Assembly (NCBI GenBank): GCA_910586345.1 | Contig: CAJUHC010000006.1 | Location: 12,656-62,078 of the forward strand | DNA: 49,423 nt | Reading direction: 5' to 3' | Source: an uncultured Christensenella sp. | Lineage (GTDB): Bacteria > Bacillota > Clostridia > Christensenellales > Borkfalkiaceae | Part shown: positions 15,542 through 25,700 of the stretch, one piece after another | Position numbering within the stretch: position 1 is the first letter of the stretch | Layout: every line of letters begins with the position of its first letter | Made by a program: the position numbers and the translations under genes | The notes under the pieces: model-generated | What the model was told of the DNA's origin: nothing | Seen by the model: the letters and a program-made list of their open reading frames with translations, nothing else | Database searches by the model: none

Positions 15542-16909
15542 TTAATCTTTAAATAAAGTTTTAATCATAGTGTTGACGTAGAGTATGGGGACAATCGAAA
15601 TTTTGTCTGCGTATTTCACTACCGATTTCATATTTTTTGCGGGGACGAGTACTTTTTTGAAACCCATTTTAACGCACTCGGCAACGCGCTTTTCGCAATA
15701 CGAAACGGCGCGGACTTCGCCCGTTAAACCGACTTCGCCGAAAACCGCTGTAAACTTATCCACGGGCTTTCCGTAATAAGCCGAAGCGAGCGCCGTGCAT
15801 ACGGCAAGGTCGCAGGACGGCTCGCCGAGTTTTATTCCGCCCATAGCGTTGACGTAAACGTCGGACGAGGAGAGGTTCAGACCGCACCTCTTTTCAAGCA
15901 CCGCGATAAGCAGTATGAGTTTGTTGTAATCTATTCCGAGAGGCATACGTCTCGGCGTACCGAACGAGGTTTTGGATATAAGCGTCTGAATTTCGACGTT
16001 CATACACCTTGCGCCCGTCTGGGCGGGGGTGACGACGGAGCCCGATTCTTCGCCTCGGCTTTCCGAGAGGAATACTCCCGAATAATCGGTTACGGGAATA
16101 ATTCCCTCTCCGGTCATTTCGAAAACTCCGACTTCCTGAATATTTCCGAATCTGTTTTTAACCGAGCGCAGTATCCGGAAATTTTCCTGGTTTTCTCCCT
16201 CGAAATAAAGAACGGTATCCATAATGTGTTCGAGAACTTTCGGTCCCGCGAGCGCGCCTTCTTTGGTGACGTGTCCCACGATGAAAAAAGTTATTCCACG
16301 GCTTTTGGCTATGCGCATAAGCTTAGTTGCGCATTCGCGCACCTGTCCGACGGAGCCCGCGGACGAGGAGAGGTCTTCGGTGTAGACCGCCTGAATAGAG
16401 TCTATTATACAGAACTCTACTCCGTCGAGCTCGTTTTCAAGTCCGTCTATACAGGTTTCGTTTATAAGAAGAAGCTCGTCCGATTTGAGATTGAGCCTCT
16501 CTGCGCGAAGTTTTACCTGCGAACAGCTTTCCTCGGCGGAGAAATACAGAACCTTTTTGTCAGCCGAAAGGATAGAGGCTATTTGCGTAAGCAGGGTTGA
16601 TTTTCCTATTCCGGGGTCACCTCCGATTAAAACGAGCGAACCCGAGACTATGCCTCCGCCCAAGACGTTGTCAAATTCCGAAATGCCCGAGGAAGTTCTG
16701 TTATAACTTTCGTGCGTAATTTGCGAAAGAGGTTTCGCGCGTCCGCCGTATACGGTTTTTCTTGCCGTCTGCGTTTCGGCGGGTTTTACTATTTCTTCAA
16801 TCATAGTGTTGAATTTACCGCAGGACGGACAGCGTCCGAGCCATCTCGGACTGCTCGCGCCGCAATCGCTGCAAATAAATTCGGTAGTGGTTTTCATTGT
16901 CTTTGCCAT
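15542..16909 (-). CDS. radA: DNA repair protein RadA/Sms
   Basis: 455-residue RecA-like helicase that promotes branch migration in recombination. It has an N-terminal C4 zinc finger (CSDCGASSPRWLGRCPSCG), a RecA-fold ATPase with Walker A GGDPGIGKST (about 89-98), the RadA signature KNRFG in the centre, and a C-terminal Lon-protease-like domain without the catalytic Ser-Lys function. Length is normal. It lies 5 bases after ispDF and is probably the last gene of rqcP-ispDF-radA. Confidence 0.97.
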   Translation of the reverse strand: MAKTMKTTTEFICSDCGASSPRWLGRCPSCGKFNTMIEEIVKPAETQTARKTVYGGRAKPLSQITHESYNRTSSGISEFDNVLGGGIVSGSLVLIGGDPGIGKSTLLTQIASILSADKKVLYFSAEESCSQVKLRAERLNLKSDELLLINETCIDGLENELDGVEFCIIDSIQAVYTEDLSSSAGSVGQVRECATKLMRIAKSRGITFFIVGHVTKEGALAGPKVLEHIMDTVLYFEGENQENFRILRSVKNRFGNIQEVGVFEMTGEGIIPVTDYSGVFLSESRGEESGSVVTPAQTGARCMNVEIQTLISKTSFGTPRRMPLGIDYNKLILLIAVLEKRCGLNLSSSDVYVNAMGGIKLGEPSCDLAVCTALASAYYGKPVDKFTAVFGEVGLTGEVRAVSYCEKRVAECVKMGFKKVLVPAKNMKSVVKYADKISIVPILYVNTMIKTLFKD

Positions 16910-16914
16910 TTGTA

Positions 16915-18051
16915 TCAGTCCTTGTTAAGCAGTACTAAGGCGTAGGCGGTTATGCCGAGCCCTTCGCCTATAAAACCCAGCCCCTCGTTAGTTCCCGCGG
17001 AAATCGCGATATTGTTTACGGGTATTCCCGTAAGCGCGCTCAGATTCTGTACCATAGAATTTACGTGCGGGGCGAGCTTCGGTTTCTCCGCCTGTACGCT
17101 TACGGATAAATTGACGGGAGTAAAGCCTTCGTTTTTTACCGTACTGATAACTTGCGTTAAAAGTTTTCCGCTGTCCGCGTCTTTGAACCGCGCGTCCGTA
17201 TCGGGGAAGTAGTGCCCTATGTCTTTAAGACCTGAGGCGGAGAGGAGGGCGTCCATTACGGCGTGGATTATTACGTCGCCGTCGCTGTGCGCGATAAGTT
17301 TTCTGTCGCATTCGATTTTTACTCCCGCAAGCGTGACGAAATTTCCGTCTCCGAAACAGTGTGTGTCGACTCCGAAACCTATACGTTGTCCGTATGCGCT
17401 CGGAAGCGGGGGATAACCGCGTTTGAAGTCGTCTTTGAAAGTTAATTTGATATTGCTTTTTTCGCCTTCTATTATTCTCGGTGCGCCTATGTATTCGCCG
17501 TAAACCGCGCTGTCGTCCGTATACGTTTTATCGCCCGCAAGAGAGTAAGCGCTTTTTATGTCTTCCGTCTTAAAGCCCTGCGGGGTCTGTAAAAGGTACA
17601 GAGAGTTTCTGTCTGTGCGCGCGCTGACGACGCCGAGGTTAGCGTATACCGCCGTGTCGGTGGCGGGCAATGCGCAGACTCCGCTTCCGTAAGTCTTTAC
17701 GCTCCGAATACAGTTTAAAATAAGTTCGCGCGAAAGAAACGGGCGCGCTCCGTCGTGGATTAAAACTATATCTCCCGTAACCTGTTTAAGCGCGTTTTTC
17801 ACGCTCTCGGTACGGGTTTTTCCGCCGAGCACCGTCTTGTAACCGAACGGAGCGGTCAGAGCTGAAATTTCTTCGAAATCGGATTCCGACGAAGTGACGA
17901 GCACTTCGTCTATTTCCTGCATATCGAATTTTTTAAGGGTGTGGCGGAGAGCGGGTTCTCCGTAAAGAGGCGCGAGCAGTTTGTTTTTACCGAAACCCGC
18001 GCGTTCGCCTTTTCCCGCCGCGCAGATTATAACGCTGATTTTAGTTTTCAT
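16915..18051 (-). CDS. ispDF: Bifunctional IspD/IspF of the MEP isoprenoid pathway
   Basis: Fusion of two MEP-pathway enzymes in one 378-residue chain. Residues about 1-220 are IspD (2-C-methylerythritol 4-phosphate cytidylyltransferase: AAGKGERAGFGKNK nucleotide-binding loop, HDGARPF, LLQTPQGF). Residues about 225-378 are IspF (MEcPP synthase: IGFGVDTHCF, HSDGDVIIHAVMDALL with metal-binding Asp/His, NEGLGFIGEGLG). IspE, the enzyme in between, is absent from the window. Fusion of the non-consecutive D and F steps is known in alphaproteobacteria and some Clostridia. AAGAGAG precedes the start. Confidence 0.96.
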   Translation of the reverse strand: MKTKISVIICAAGKGERAGFGKNKLLAPLYGEPALRHTLKKFDMQEIDEVLVTSSESDFEEISALTAPFGYKTVLGGKTRTESVKNALKQVTGDIVLIHDGARPFLSRELILNCIRSVKTYGSGVCALPATDTAVYANLGVVSARTDRNSLYLLQTPQGFKTEDIKSAYSLAGDKTYTDDSAVYGEYIGAPRIIEGEKSNIKLTFKDDFKRGYPPLPSAYGQRIGFGVDTHCFGDGNFVTLAGVKIECDRKLIAHSDGDVIIHAVMDALLSASGLKDIGHYFPDTDARFKDADSGKLLTQVISTVKNEGFTPVNLSVSVQAEKPKLAPHVNSMVQNLSALTGIPVNNIAISAGTNEGLGFIGEGLGITAYALVLLNKD

Positions 18052-18085
18052 AAGAACTCTCTTTTAAGCGCGGGCATTTCGCGGA

Positions 18086-18328
18086 CTAAGTAATAATCTC
18101 ATAGAGTGAGGAGGCTTCGTCTTTTTTTACCGTTTCCTTTATTTCGTTGATTTTGAATTTCAGACTGCCGGAAACGTAGTTGATTTCAACCACGTCGCCT
18201 GCTTTAATCTGCCGTCCCGATTTTGCAGGCGCGCCGTTTACGGTAACTTTGCCTTTATCGCACGCTTCCTGCGCGAGAGTTCTGCGCTTCAAAATTCTCG
18301 AAACTTTTAAAAATTTATCGATTCTCAT
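18086..18328 (-). CDS. rqcP: S4-domain RNA-binding protein, RqcP/Hsp15-like
   Basis: 80-residue protein that is essentially one S4 domain (MRIDKFLKVSRILKRRTLAQEACDKG, then VTVNGAPAKSGRQIKAGDVVEI). It resembles RqcP (YabO), which holds the peptidyl-tRNA during alanine tailing by RqcH in ribosome quality control. I reject the 134-residue frame because the 54 extra N-terminal residues come from intergenic sequence and MRIDKFL is the family start. No ribosome binding site is apparent. It diverges from rpoB with a 340-base gap. Confidence 0.88.
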   Translation of the reverse strand: MRIDKFLKVSRILKRRTLAQEACDKGKVTVNGAPAKSGRQIKAGDVVEINYVSGSLKFKINEIKETVKKDEASSLYEIIT

Positions 18329-18364
18329 AATAAAAATATTTTTTCCGATAACACCGAAAAGTGT

Positions 18365-18393
18365 TTGACAACCTTGTTTTTTTACTTTATAAT
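18365..18393 (+). promoter_or_regulatory. Perfect-consensus sigma-A promoter upstream of rpoBC
   Basis: TTGACA (18365-18370), 17-base spacer, TATAAT (18388-18393): both hexamers and the spacing are ideal. The start would be near 18400, leaving a leader of about 270 bases before rpoB. A weaker second candidate, TTGCCA with a 15-base spacer and TATAAT, lies near 18506-18535. Confidence 0.85.
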
Positions 18394-18668
18394 AATACAC
18401 TGTACTAAAATGCGAATTTTTGCACTCATTTGACCTTTTCTGCGTTGATTTAGGGCTGAAACAGGCTGAAAAAGCAGCAAAATCCGACAATTTTCAGTAC
18501 CGATTGCCAATAAATTATACACCATATAATTTAATTTGTAAAGGACTGAAAAAAAATTTTTTAAATTTGGTAACATTAAGATTTTTTCCGGTGAAAAGAT
18601 ATATACGGATAATCGCCTGTGTGAAATATTAAAATCGGCTTATAGCCAAAAAGGAGTATTTTTCTTAA
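18394..18668 (+). other. Long rpoB leader, no gene
   Basis: About 270 bases between the consensus promoter and rpoB. The sequence is AT-rich and contains no credible ORF and no ribosomal-protein gene. A short GGCT-TATA-AGCC-like hairpin precedes AAAGGAG (18650-18656), the rpoB ribosome binding site. I see no strong terminator or known riboswitch in it. Confidence 0.5.
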
Positions 18669-21600
18669 ATGAATTTACCGGTTCACAAGTATGGCAAAAC
18701 CGAAAGAAGAAAGTTCGGTAAAATCAACGAAGTAATAGAGATTCCCGACCTCGTTGAAATTCAGAAATCGAGCTACAACACTTTCATCAAAGAAGGCATA
18801 GCGGAGGTATTCGAAGATTTTTCGCCCGTCACCGACTATTCCGACCATTACGAGTTGTATTTCCTCAATCACTGGTTTGACGAAAAACCCAAGTACAACG
18901 AAAAAGAGTGCAGGACTCGCGACGCGACGTATGCGCTTCCTTTGCACGTTACGGTAAGACTGGTCAACAAGGTAAAAGACGAAGTTATCGACCAGCCCGT
19001 GTTTATGGGTGAGTTCCCTCTTATGACCGAGTCGGGTTCGTTTATCATAAACGGCGCCGAGCGCGTAATCGTATCCCAGCTTGTCCGTTCGCCCGGCGCG
19101 TATAACGCTTCTACGCTGGACAAGACCGGTAAGGCGATGTACGGAACGACCGTTATTCCCAACCGCGGCGCGTGGCTCGAACTCGAACAGGACGCGCAAG
19201 GCGTTATGTGGGTTCACGTCGACAGAAAACGTAAGCTGTGCGCGACCGTTCTTCTCCGCGCTCTCGGTTTCGGTTCGGACAGAGCGCTTCTCGATTTGTT
19301 CGCAAACGAAAAAATGATAGAAAACACTATCGCGAAAGACACGACCAAATCCGAGTCTGACGGACTTATCGAGCTTTACAGAAGACTGCGTCCCGGCGAA
19401 GTTCCGACGGAAGCTTCCGTTAAACAGCACCTCAACAATCTGTTCTTCGACCCTCGCCGCTACGACGTCGTAAAGGTCGGAAGATACAAATTCAATAAAA
19501 AGCTCAATCTTGCTTACAGGCTTGCGGGCTGTAAACTCGCCGATGATATTTTCAACCCCGAAACGGGCGAAATTATGGCGCGCGCGGGCGAAACGGTCGA
19601 AGAAGCAAAGGCAGTCGAAATTCAGGACGCGGGAGTGAACGAAGTTTTCGTTCTCGTATCCGACCCCGAACAGGGCGAAGTCAGACACAAAATTATCGCA
19701 AACAATACGGTTAATTTCAAGGCTGTGTCCGATAAAAACTTCAAGACGTTCGGACTCCTGCCCACAATATATTATCCTAACTTCCGCTTTATGCAGAAAC
19801 TCGCGTCGGAATGCGAAAACGCGAAAGCCGAGGAAGTTGCGGAAAAATACGCGGACGAAATCAACGCAATTTATTACGCTGCGGAAGTTCCCGAAACCGA
19901 GGACGAAAAACCCGAGGATAAGAAGAACAGGGAGAAAAGACGCGATACTCGCGTTAAATTCGTCGTTGCGTGCAAGAAGTTCAACGAACTTTTAAATTCG
20001 GACAAGGACATCATAGACGCCGACGAAAAGAAAGAAATCAAGCCCGTTATCGAAAAACTCAACCATAAGCATATAACTGTAGACGATATAGTCGCGGCTA
20101 TTTCCTCGAACATCGATTTACAGTACGGCATCGGCACCATAGACAACATCGACCACCTCGGCAACCGCCGCGTACGTTCGGTGGGCGAACTTTTGCAGAA
20201 CCAGCTCCGTATCGGTATCGCAAGACTCGAAAAACTCATAAAAGAGCGTATGGCTACGCAGGACGCAATGGAAGTAACTCCTTCGGCTCTCGTGAACGTG
20301 CGACCCGTATCGGCGGTTATAAGAGAGTTCTTCGGCTCTTCGCAGCTTTCGCAGTTTATGGACCAGACCAATCCCGCGGCGGAACTCACGCATAAGCGTA
20401 AACTCTCTGCACTCGGTCCCGGCGGTCTTAACCGCGACCGCGCGACTTTCGAAGTGCGCGACGTTCACCATTCGCACTACGGCAGACTCTGCCCTATCGA
20501 AACTCCCGAAGGTCAGAACATAGGTCTTATTTCTTCGCTCGCGACTTTCTCGAAAGTCAATGAGTTCGGTTTCATTATGAGCCCTTACCGCAAGGTCGTA
20601 AAGGACGCGGACGGCGTCGCGACGGTAACCGACCAAGTCGATTATCTTACCGCGGACGAGGAGGACAGATATATCGTCGCTCAGGCGAACGAGCCTCTGG
20701 ACGAGAATAACCGTTTCGTAAACGCGCATATCGGTTGCCGTCACCGCGATTTGATTACGCAGTACGGTCCCGAGAAAATGGACTATATGGACGTTTCGCC
20801 CAAACAGCTCGTTTCGGTTGCGACCGCGCTCATACCTTTCCTTGAAAACGACGATACGAACCGCGCTCTGATGGGTTCGAATATGCAACGTCAGGCTGTT
20901 CCTCTTATGAAGACCGAATCGGCGATTGTCGCGACGGGTATCGAAGATGCAATCGCGCGCGACAGCGGAGTAATGATTCGCGCGAAAAAAGCGGGCGTTG
21001 CAGTCGGCGTATCTTCCGATTTGATTAAAATTCAGGAAGACAGCGGTTTCATAACCGAATACAAACTTAAAAAATTCGAGCGTTCCAACCAGGGTACCTG
21101 CCTTAACCAGCGTCCCATAATCAATACGGGCGACAGAGTCGCGGAAGGCGAAATAATCGCCGACGGTCCCGCGACCAATAACGGCGAAATCGCGCTCGGC
21201 AAAAATATTCTGATAGGATATATGGAATGGGAAGGCTATAACTATGAGGACGCGATTCTCATTTCCGAAAAACTCGTACAGGACGACGTGTTCACGTCTA
21301 TCCATATAGAGGAGCACGAAACAGAAGCGAGAGACACCAAACTCGGCGAAGAAGAAATCACGCGCGATATTCCCAACGTTTCCGAGGACGCGCTTAAAGA
21401 CCTCGACGAGGACGGAATTATAAGAATAGGAGCGGAAGTTCAGCCCGGCGATATTCTCGTCGGTAAAGTAACCCCCAAGGGCGAAACCGAACTCACGCCC
21501 GAAGAAAGACTTCTCCGCGCGATATTCGGCGAGAAGGCAAGAGAAGTCAGGGATACTTCTTTGAAAGTTCCCCACGGCGAAGGCGGTATCGTGGTCGACG

Positions 21601-22715
21601 TAAAAGTATTCACCCGCGAAAATAAAGACGAGCTCTCGCCCGGAGTGAACAAGCTCGTCAGAGTTTATATTGCGCAGAAACGTAAAGTACAGGTCGGAGA
21701 CAAGATGGCGGGACGTCACGGAAACAAGGGCGTTATTTCCCGGGTTCTTCCGCAGGCGGATATGCCTTTCCTGGCGGACGGTACGCCTTTGCAGATTGTA
21801 TTAAACCCGCTCGGCGTTCCTTCGCGTATGAACATCGGACAGGTTCTCGAAGTTCATCTCGGCTTGGTCTGCAAACAGCTCGGCTGGAAAATCGCGACCC
21901 CCGTATTCGACGGAGCTACGGAACAGGATATTAAAAATCTGTTCAGCGAAAACAATATTCTTAACCCCGAAGGCAAAGTGGACGGTAAAATTCAGGTCTA
22001 CGACGGCAGAACGGGCGAACCTTTCGAAAACAGGGTCACGGTCGGCGTTCAGTATATGATTAAGCTTATCCACCTTGTAGACGACAAAATTCACGCGCGT
22101 TCGATAGGTCCTTACAGCTTGGTAACCCAACAGCCCCTCGGCGGTAAAGCGCAGTTCGGCGGACAGCGTTTCGGCGAAATGGAAGTCTGGGCTCTGGAAG
22201 CTTACGGCGCGGCTCATATCCTTCAAGAAATTCTCACCGTTAAATCCGACGACATAGTCGGCCGTGTAAAGACTTACGAAAGCATCGTAAAGGGCAACAA
22301 CATTTCCGAACCCGGAATTCCCGAGGCATTTAAAGTACTTTTGAAAGAACTTCAATCCCTCGCGCTCGACGTAAAAGTTCTTACCGATTCGGGCGAAGAA
22401 CTCGTAATACGCGAACTCGACGACGATGACGAAAGTATTCCTTCGGCGAGAATGCGCGAATTGCAGGAGCAGGAATCGAGAGTTCCCGAAGAAGAGCTCG
22501 AACTTATCAAACACTCCGACGAAGAGGAAGAACTCGACCTCGAACCCATCTCGATTTTCGATACCGACGACGAAGACGACTTCACAGGTAAATCACTGTT
22601 CTCGGGCGACGAAGACGACGATGACGATTTGGGCGACAAGTTTACTTTGTTCGACAGTGAAGAAGAGTCGGAAATCGACCTGTTCGTCGACGAAGACGGC
22701 AAGGACGAGGAGTAA
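18669..22715 (+). CDS. rpoB: DNA-directed RNA polymerase subunit beta
   Basis: 1348-residue beta subunit. The protrusion, fork and rifampicin-pocket region (GSSQLSQFMDQ at about 557-567, ALGPGGLNRDRA), active-site Lys blocks (GDKMAGRHGNKG) and C-terminal clamp segment (GGKAQFGGQRFGEMEVWALEAYGA) are intact. Two features stand out: an insertion rich in charged residues near 400-440, and an extreme acidic tail of about 100 residues (about 1247-1348) made largely of Asp and Glu. Unlike most Bacillota operons, rplJ-rplL do not precede it; it has its own promoter. rpoC follows after 14 bases with GGGAGG as ribosome binding site. Confidence 0.98.
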   Translation: MNLPVHKYGKTERRKFGKINEVIEIPDLVEIQKSSYNTFIKEGIAEVFEDFSPVTDYSDHYELYFLNHWFDEKPKYNEKECRTRDATYALPLHVTVRLVNKVKDEVIDQPVFMGEFPLMTESGSFIINGAERVIVSQLVRSPGAYNASTLDKTGKAMYGTTVIPNRGAWLELEQDAQGVMWVHVDRKRKLCATVLLRALGFGSDRALLDLFANEKMIENTIAKDTTKSESDGLIELYRRLRPGEVPTEASVKQHLNNLFFDPRRYDVVKVGRYKFNKKLNLAYRLAGCKLADDIFNPETGEIMARAGETVEEAKAVEIQDAGVNEVFVLVSDPEQGEVRHKIIANNTVNFKAVSDKNFKTFGLLPTIYYPNFRFMQKLASECENAKAEEVAEKYADEINAIYYAAEVPETEDEKPEDKKNREKRRDTRVKFVVACKKFNELLNSDKDIIDADEKKEIKPVIEKLNHKHITVDDIVAAISSNIDLQYGIGTIDNIDHLGNRRVRSVGELLQNQLRIGIARLEKLIKERMATQDAMEVTPSALVNVRPVSAVIREFFGSSQLSQFMDQTNPAAELTHKRKLSALGPGGLNRDRATFEVRDVHHSHYGRLCPIETPEGQNIGLISSLATFSKVNEFGFIMSPYRKVVKDADGVATVTDQVDYLTADEEDRYIVAQANEPLDENNRFVNAHIGCRHRDLITQYGPEKMDYMDVSPKQLVSVATALIPFLENDDTNRALMGSNMQRQAVPLMKTESAIVATGIEDAIARDSGVMIRAKKAGVAVGVSSDLIKIQEDSGFITEYKLKKFERSNQGTCLNQRPIINTGDRVAEGEIIADGPATNNGEIALGKNILIGYMEWEGYNYEDAILISEKLVQDDVFTSIHIEEHETEARDTKLGEEEITRDIPNVSEDALKDLDEDGIIRIGAEVQPGDILVGKVTPKGETELTPEERLLRAIFGEKAREVRDTSLKVPHGEGGIVVDVKVFTRENKDELSPGVNKLVRVYIAQKRKVQVGDKMAGRHGNKGVISRVLPQADMPFLADGTPLQIVLNPLGVPSRMNIGQVLEVHLGLVCKQLGWKIATPVFDGATEQDIKNLFSENNILNPEGKVDGKIQVYDGRTGEPFENRVTVGVQYMIKLIHLVDDKIHARSIGPYSLVTQQPLGGKAQFGGQRFGEMEVWALEAYGAAHILQEILTVKSDDIVGRVKTYESIVKGNNISEPGIPEAFKVLLKELQSLALDVKVLTDSGEELVIRELDDDDESIPSARMRELQEQESRVPEEELELIKHSDEEEELDLEPISIFDTDDEDDFTGKSLFSGDEDDDDDLGDKFTLFDSEEESEIDLFVDEDGKDEE

Positions 22716-22729
22716 AGGGAGGTTAAAAT

Positions 22730-25700
22730 ATGTTTGAATTAAATGATTTCAGTTCTATCAAAATCAGCGTAGCTTCCCCCGAAAAAATCAGGGAACTTTC
22801 CAAGGGCGAGGTAACCAAGCCCGAAACGATAAATTACAGAACCCAAAAGCCCGAAAAAGACGGTCTTTTCTGCGAACGCATTTTCGGACCTATGAAAGAT
22901 TGGGAATGCCACTGCGGAAAGTATAAACGTATCCGTTACAAGGGCATTACCTGCGAAAAGTGCGGAGTCGAAGTAACCCGCGCAAAGGTAAGAAGAGAGA
23001 GAATGGGACATATAGAGCTTGCCGCTCCCGTTTCCCATATATGGTATTTCAGAGGCGTTCCGTCGAGAATAGGTTTGATTCTCGATATGTCGCCGAAAGC
23101 GTTGGAACAGGTTATATATTTTGCCGCTTACGTCGTAATAAACCCCGGCAATATCCCCACGCTCGAATACAAACAGGTTATTAACGATAAAGAACTACGC
23201 GAGATAGAAGAAAAGTACGGAGAGAGCGACGTTACCGGTCTTAAAGTCGGTATGGGCGCGGAAGCAGTGCGCGAACTTCTTATGGCAGTAGACCTCGACA
23301 AGGAATGCGAAGAAACCAAAAAAATCATTGAGACGGGAACGGCCGCCCAGAAACGCGTTAAAGCCGTCAAGAGAATAGAAGTACTCGAATCGTTCAGAAA
23401 GAGCGGAAACCGCCCCGAATGGATGGTAATGACCGTACTTCCCGTTCTTCCTCCCGAACTCCGTCCTATGGTTCAGCTCGACGGCGGAAGATTTGCTTCT
23501 TCCGACCTCAACGATTTGTACAGACGCGTTATAAACCGCAACAACCGTTTGAAGAGAATGATGGAACTCGGCGCGCCCGATATGATAGTCAAGAACGAAA
23601 AACGTATGTTGCAGGAAGCGGTTGACGCGCTTATCGACAACGGCAGACGCGGCAAAGCTCTTTCGGGTCCCTCGAACAGAGAACTCAAATCTCTTTCGGG
23701 AATGCTCCGCGGTAAACAGGGCAGATTCCGTCAGAACCTTCTCGGCAAACGTGTAGACTACTCCGGACGTTCGGTTATCGTCGTAGGTCCCGAACTCAAA
23801 CTTTACCAGTGCGGTCTGCCCAAGGAAATGGCTATCGAGCTTTTCAAACCGTTCGTTATGAAAAAGCTCGTAGAAAGCGGTCAATGCCACAATATAAAGA
23901 GCGCTAAGCGTACCGTGGAAAAGGCTAAACCCCTCGTTTGGGACGTTCTGGAACAGGTAATAAAAGAACACCCCGTTCTTTTGAACCGTGCGCCTACGCT
24001 TCACAGACTTTCGATACAGGCTTTCGAACCCGTACTCATCGAGGGCAGGGCAATCAAAATTCACCCGCTCGTATGTACCGCGTTCAATGCGGACTTTGAC
24101 GGCGACCAGATGGCGGTGCACGTACCGCTTTCGGTCGAAGCACAGGCGGAAGCAAGATTTTTGATGCTCTCTTCCAATAATATTTTAAAACTTTCCGACG
24201 GCAAACCCGTTATGCAGCCCGCGCAGGATATGGTTCTCGGCGCTTACTATCTTACGATAATTCGACGCGAAGAGGGCAAGTTCTACCGTTGGAGCGGTGA
24301 CAGATACTACGAGTGCGCGGCAGGCGAATCGGGAGCTGAAAAATACGTTCCCAACGCTTATATATCCGAAGACGAAGCGTTAATGGCTTATCAGACTAAA
24401 CTCGTTCATATACAGGATGAAATTTACGTCAGACGCACCGTTACCGTTGACGGAGAAACCGTACAGGGAAGAATAAAGACCACGGTCGGGAGAATCATAT
24501 TCAACTCGAATATGCCTCAGGACTTAGGCTTTGTGAGCCGTAATAAGAAAGAAGATTATCTCAAATACGAAATTTCCTACGAATTCCTCGGCAATGCGGC
24601 GGCAGTCGGTAAGAAACAGCTCGGAAGAATCGTAGACCGTTGCTTTAAGACGGGCGGAGCGCCCAGAGCCGCGGAAGTACTCGACAAAATCAAGACGCTC
24701 GGCTATAAGTATTCCACGATAGGCGCGGTTACGACGTCCGTATTCGATATGCATATTCCCGACGCTAAAAAAGCGATAGTCGAAGAAACGGAAGATAAAG
24801 TATTCAAAATCGAAAAGAAATACCAGCGCGGACTTTTAAGAGAAGAAGAGCGTTATAACGCGGTTATCGACGCTTGGGATTCCGCAACCGACGCGGTTAC
24901 GGACGCGCTCAAAAAATCGCTCGATAAGTTCAACCCCATCTGGATGATGGCTGACTCGGGCGCCCGCGGTTCAATCGACCAGATGAAACAGCTTTCCGGT
25001 ATGCGCGGACTGATGGTTAATCCTCAGGGTAAGAAAATCGAGGTTCCGGTTAAATCCTGTTTCAGACAGGGACTTTCCGTTCTCGAATACTTTATTTCCT
25101 CGCACGGCGGACGTAAAGGACTTGCCGATACCGCGTTAAAGACGGCTGACTCGGGTTATCTTACGAGAAGACTCGTAGACGTTTCGCAGGACGTAATAGT
25201 CCGCGAAGACGACTGTATGGCGGGCAGTAAAAAACCCCGCGGTATGATAGTCAGAGCGATAATCGGTCCCAACGGCGAAGTTATCGAGGGTCTTGAAGAC
25301 AGAATACAGGGCAGATTCGTAGCGGAAGACGTCAAAGACAAAAACGGCAACGTAATCGTTCCACAGAACGGTTTCGTAACCGACGTGCTTGCAAAAGACG
25401 TAGTAAACGCGGGAGTGGAACAGGTTGCTATACGTTCGATATTCAGCTGTAATTCCCGTTTCGGTGTCTGCGCTAAATGCTACGGCAAGAATATGGCTAC
25501 TAACAAACCCGTCCAGCCCGGCGAAGCTGTCGGCGTAATCGCGGCTCAGTCAATCGGCGAGCCCGGTACACAGCTTACGATGCGTACCTTCCATACCGGC
25601 GGTATAGCGGCGACAGGCGACATTACTCAGGGTCTTCCCCGTGTAGAAGAACTTTTCGAAGCTCGTAAACCTAAGGGTTGCGCAACTCTTTGCGAAGTTT

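Noticed and set aside
20118..21719. 533-codon open frame antisense to rpoB
   Set aside because: Mirror frame of a strongly biased, conserved gene; low-complexity composition, no domain, no ribosome binding site. The same applies to 18675-19688 and 21801-22514.
23195..24121. 308-codon open frame antisense to rpoC
   Set aside because: Shadow of rpoC codon bias, no recognisable motifs and no promoter.
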